Assembly (NCBI GenBank): GCA_013822765.1
Contig: PNKY01000002.1
Span: 434,001 to 498,000 of the forward strand
Length of the DNA: 64,000 bases
DNA from: Rhodospirillum sp.
Lineage (GTDB): Bacteria; Pseudomonadota; Alphaproteobacteria; Dongiales; Dongiaceae
Direction: 5' to 3'
Shown in pieces: positions 61,167 through 64,000 of this stretch; the first letter of the stretch is position 1; the number at the start of each line of letters is the position of its first letter. Position numbers and translations under genes: made by a program. The notes under the pieces were generated by a model. It made no database searches. It saw only the letters and a list, made by a program, of their open reading frames with translations, and was not told where the DNA came from.

Positions 61167-62024
61167 GTGCTGGGCGTCGTCACCGGCCTCAAGTCCGAAG
61201 CAAAGCTCCTTAACGTCCTGAAGGTCGCCTGCGTCAGCACGGGCGGGCAGGCGCGCGAGGCGCGCCGCAAGATCGACCGCCTGATCGCCGAGGGCGCGAC
61301 CGGCCTCGTCAGCTTCGGCATCGCCGGGGCGCTGTCGCCGGAGCTCAGGACCGGCGACCTCGTCGTCGCCGACATGGTCGCCAACGACATCGGCGAAGCG
61401 TGGCAGACGCATCAGCCCTGGCTGGATGCGCTGCTGGGGGCGATCGAGCCAATGCGCAACGGCCGCCGGCCGGACGATGTGCCGCACCACGCGGCTGCGC
61501 GCAGGGCCGAAGGGCACGCCGGCACTGCGCCGCTCTGGTCGTCCGACGGCGACGTGCCGGAAGGCGCTCCAGCGTCCGCGCGCGCACCGTCCGTCACGTC
61601 GGCAGTGCGCCCAGGTCCGGCCGAGGCGGCCACCGGCAAGCAGGGCGAGGGACAAGGCGTGAGGGTCGGCGCGATCCTGGGCCTCGACCGCATGGTCTCA
61701 TCGCCGCAGGAGAAGGCCGATGGCTTCGCCCGGCGCGGCGCGCTCGCCATCGACATGGAGAGCCATCACGTCGCCCGCGCGGCCGGCGAGCGCAACCTGC
61801 CGTTCATCGCGGTGCGCGCCATCTCCGACCAGGCCGACGAAGTCCTGCCCGCGATCATGGCGACTTTCGTCGATGCGGAGGGCCAAACGAAGATGAGCGC
61901 CGTGTTGGCGGCGCTCATCTTTGGTCGTGTCAGGCTGGGCGCGCTGCTACGGGCAGGCGGCGCCTCGCGGCGCGCCCACCAGGCGCTACTCCGCTGCCGT
62001 GGAGCGCTTGCCGGACTTGGCTAG
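61167..62024 (+). CDS. hpnG: Hopanoid-associated phosphorylase (HpnG), with an internal insertion
   Basis: A 285-residue nucleoside-phosphorylase-fold enzyme that releases adenine from adenosylhopane to give ribosylhopane (known for HpnG). Family parts are the start LGVVTGLKSEAKLL, GLVSFGIAGALSPELRTGDL, VGAILGLDRMVSSPQEKA and the Met-Glu-Ser purine motif in AIDMESHHVARAA (Glu198). Between about residues 97 and 165 lies a low-complexity Ala/Pro/Gly-rich stretch that interrupts the fold and is not typical. The start is GTG 61167, six bases after shc. The 3' end overlaps hpnH, read on the other strand, by 39 bases. Confidence 0.85.
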   Translation: MLGVVTGLKSEAKLLNVLKVACVSTGGQAREARRKIDRLIAEGATGLVSFGIAGALSPELRTGDLVVADMVANDIGEAWQTHQPWLDALLGAIEPMRNGRRPDDVPHHAAARRAEGHAGTAPLWSSDGDVPEGAPASARAPSVTSAVRPGPAEAATGKQGEGQGVRVGAILGLDRMVSSPQEKADGFARRGALAIDMESHHVARAAGERNLPFIAVRAISDQADEVLPAIMATFVDAEGQTKMSAVLAALIFGRVRLGALLRAGGASRRAHQALLRCRGALAGLG

Positions 62025-63143
62025 CTCTTTCTCTTCCTTGATCTTGGCCATCGCGTCGTCGACGTGGCGCGCGAACACGTATTCGGCCTTGCGCTGGTTA
62101 TCGAGCGAGATCTCCGGCGCCATCTCGCCTTCGACATTGACGCCCTTCAGCGAGACGCGCAGCGCCTTCAGCGGGCTCGTGATGGCATGCTTCACGGCGG
62201 TGCCTTCGAAGCCGCTATGGACCATGCAATCGGCGCACTTCTCGTAGTTGCCGACGCCGTAATCGTCCCAGCGCGTGTCTTCCATCAGCTCCTTGAAGGT
62301 CTTGGCGTAGCCTTCGCCGAGCAGGTAACAGGGCCGCTGCCAACCGAACACGTTGCGGGTTGGGTTGGCCCACGGCGTGCATTCGTAGGTCTGGTTGCCG
62401 GCCAGGAAGTCGAGGAACAGCGAGGACTGGCTGAACTCCCACTTCTTGCCGTTGCTGCCGCGGCGGAAGATGTCGCGGAACAGCTGCTTGGTGCGCTTGC
62501 GGTTGAGGAAATGCTGCTGGTCCGGCGCGCGCTCATAGGCGTAGCCGGGCGAGACGGTGATTCCGTCGACCCCCATCGCCATCACGTCGTCGAAGAAGTT
62601 CGCCACGCGCTCGGGGTCGGTGCCGTCGAAGAAGGTGCAATTGATGTTGCAGCGGAAGCCGGCATCCTTCGCCTTTTTGATCGCCTCGACCGCCTTTTCA
62701 TAGACGCCCTGCTGGCAGACCGACTTGTCGTGCTCGTCCTTGCTGCCGTCGAGATGGACCGACCAGGTGAAGTACGGCGACGGCTTGTAGTCGTCCATCT
62801 TCTTTTCCATCAGCAGCGCATTCGTGCACAGGTACACGAAGCGGCCCTGCTTGATCAGGCCGTCGACGATCTCCGGCAGTTCCTTGTGCAGCAGCGGTTC
62901 GCCGCCGGCGATGGAAACCACCGGCGCGCCGCATTCCTCGGCCGCCGCGAGCGCGTCCTTGACCGAGATGCGCTGGTTCAGGATTTCAGCCGGATAATCG
63001 ATCTTGCCACAGCCGGCGCAGGCCAGGTTGCAGCGGAACAATGGCTCCAGCATCAGCACCAACGGGTAGCGCTTCCTGCCGAGCAGGTGCTGCTTCACCA
63101 CGTAGGCGCCGACGCCGATCATCTGTCTCAAAGGAATGGGCAC
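61986..63143 (-). CDS. hpnH: Adenosyl-hopene transferase (radical SAM, HpnH)
   Basis: A 385-residue radical SAM enzyme that joins the adenosyl group to diploptene, beginning synthesis of C35 hopanoids. The [4Fe-4S] ligand motif CNLACAGC (Cys38, Cys42, Cys45) is followed by the SAM-binding VSIAGGEPLLHKEL; the C-terminal cysteine cluster includes CADCMVHSGFEG. The N-terminus MPIPLRQMIGVGAYVVKQHL is near-invariant in the family. It converges with hpnG and follows ispH by 37 bases on the same strand. Confidence 0.96.
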   Translation of the reverse strand: MPIPLRQMIGVGAYVVKQHLLGRKRYPLVLMLEPLFRCNLACAGCGKIDYPAEILNQRISVKDALAAAEECGAPVVSIAGGEPLLHKELPEIVDGLIKQGRFVYLCTNALLMEKKMDDYKPSPYFTWSVHLDGSKDEHDKSVCQQGVYEKAVEAIKKAKDAGFRCNINCTFFDGTDPERVANFFDDVMAMGVDGITVSPGYAYERAPDQQHFLNRKRTKQLFRDIFRRGSNGKKWEFSQSSLFLDFLAGNQTYECTPWANPTRNVFGWQRPCYLLGEGYAKTFKELMEDTRWDDYGVGNYEKCADCMVHSGFEGTAVKHAITSPLKALRVSLKGVNVEGEMAPEISLDNQRKAEYVFARHVDDAMAKIKEEKELAKSGKRSTAAE

Positions 63144-63180
63144 ACTATGCTCCTTTTTGTCGGACTCTTCTTAAGCCGCG

Positions 63181-64000
63181 CTACTTCGCCGCGACCCGGT
63201 CGTTAGCCTCGAGCTGCGGAGGCAGGCGGAACTTCACATTCTCCGCGATGCCTTCCATCACGCTCAGGCTGATTTGCTTTAGATCCCGCAACTTGGCGAC
63301 CACTTCCTGCACCAGAACATCAGGTGCGGAAGCGCCCGCCGTCACGCCCACCGACTTAACACCGTCGAGCCACCTGGGATCCAGCTGGCCGGCATTCTCG
63401 ATCAGGTGGCTCGGCACGCCGAGCTCTTCGGCGATCTCGCGCAGGCGGTTGGAATTGGACGAGTTCGGCGCGCCGATCACCAGGATCATGTCCACCTGTT
63501 CGGACAACTGTCTGACGGCGCGCTGGCGATTCTGGGTGGCGTAGCAGATGTCCTTGGTGTCCGGACCGACGATCGCGGGGAAGCGCCGCTTCAGCGCCTC
63601 GATCACCTCGCGCGTGTCGTCGACCGACAGGGTGGTCTGGGTCACATAGGCCAGCTTGTTCGGGTCCTTGACGATCAGCTGGTCGACCTCGCCCGCATTC
63701 GAGATGAGCTGAACGCCGCCAGGCACCTGACCCATCGTGCCCTCGACCTCGGGATGGCCGGCATGGCCGATCAGAATCACTTCGCGGTCCTGGGCGGCAT
63801 AGCGCCGGCCCTCGACATGGACCTTGGAGACCAGCGGGCAGGTGGCATCGATGACTTGCAGGTGTCGCGATTCTGCATCCGTCTCGACCGTCTTGCTGAC
63901 GCCGTGCGCGCTGAAAATCGCGATCTTGCCTTCGGGCACTTCGTCGAGCTCCTCGACGAACACGGCACCCTTGGCGCGCAGCGAATCGACCACGTGCCGG
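63181..64000 (-). CDS. ispH: 4-hydroxy-3-methylbut-2-enyl diphosphate reductase, 5' truncated by window edge
   Basis: The C-terminal 272 or so residues of the last enzyme of the MEP isoprenoid pathway, giving IPP and DMAPP that feed squalene and hopanoids. Two of three Fe-S cysteines are visible, in [15 protein letters not shown] and [11 protein letters not shown]. Other landmarks are [24 protein letters not shown] and [12 protein letters not shown]. The start and first cysteine lie beyond base 64000; the frame is open to the edge, reading [11 protein letters not shown] at its beginning. Linkage with hpnH fits a shared supply role. Confidence 0.95.
   Translation of the reverse strand, partial: RHVVDSLRAKGAVFVEELDEVPEGKIAIFSAHGVSKTVETDAESRHLQVIDATCPLVSKVHVEGRRYAAQDREVILIGHAGHPEVEGTMGQVPGGVQLISNAGEVDQLIVKDPNKLAYVTQTTLSVDDTREVIEALKRRFPAIVGPDTKDICYATQNRQRAVRQLSEQVDMILVIGAPNSSNSNRLREIAEELGVPSHLIENAGQLDPRWLDGVKSVGVTAGASAPDVLVQEVVAKLRDLKQISLSVMEGIAENVKFRLPPQLEANDRVAAK

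Overview
The window is GC-rich, densely coded chromosome, most probably from an alphaproteobacterium (Rhodospirillales or Hyphomicrobiales-like; the placement is inference). Supporting signs are the order trpG-trpD-trpC-moaC-moeA, a hopanoid locus next to ispH, frequent GTG/TTG starts with start/stop overlaps, and dispersed intergenic palindromes of a type common in that class. No tRNA, rRNA, CRISPR array, insertion sequence or prophage was recognised.

Layout. 1-12 kb holds mixed housekeeping genes: a truncated 2-hydroxyacid dehydrogenase, a PAP2-type membrane protein, a GntR regulator divergent from a PAS protein, a glycine-zipper lipoprotein with a clear terminator, inorganic pyrophosphatase with an APH-like kinase and a DUF6285-like protein, an amino-acid ABC binding protein and permease, a degenerate staphylococcal-nuclease-like protein, purC and a GST. 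12-18 kb is a catabolic cluster: a class III aminotransferase divergent from a TetR regulator with an extra C-terminal HTH, then an ADP-forming acyl-CoA synthetase and an acyl-CoA dehydrogenase, with two perfect palindromes in the divergent promoter region. 18.2-21.0 kb is a low-GC single-gene island encoding an HD-domain plus Hsp90-type ATPase protein, a conflict/defence candidate. 21-22.6 kb has tiny membrane proteins and an Hpt/pseudo-receiver protein. 22.8-33.2 kb handles amides and peptides: an amidase, a DppA-type D-aminopeptidase, and a six-gene operon of a Dpp/Opp-type ABC transporter with two paralogous binding proteins and an acetamidase/formamidase. 33.5-37.7 kb is trpGDC-moaC-moeA.

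37.9-40.6 kb encodes what appears to be a catalytically dead relative of P1B-type metal ATPases, in an operon with a divergent polysaccharide deacetylase. 40.8-55.6 kb is the most unusual part: four giant tandem RTX (calcium-binding, type I secretion type) genes. Three are built as three successive triads of linker types in the same order (C-A-B), and the fourth is a truncated version made by an almost exact 900-bp amplification. The gap between the first two carries a recombination scar joining a deacetylase fragment to an RTX fragment. 55.7-59.0 kb holds two co-oriented sensor kinases. 59.2-64.0 kb is the hopanoid locus shc-hpnG / hpnH-ispH, in which hpnG and hpnH overlap tail to tail.

Five complete copies of an approximately 82-102 bp intergenic palindromic repeat lie at 8.7, 16.9, 22.7, 25.2 and 33.4 kb.
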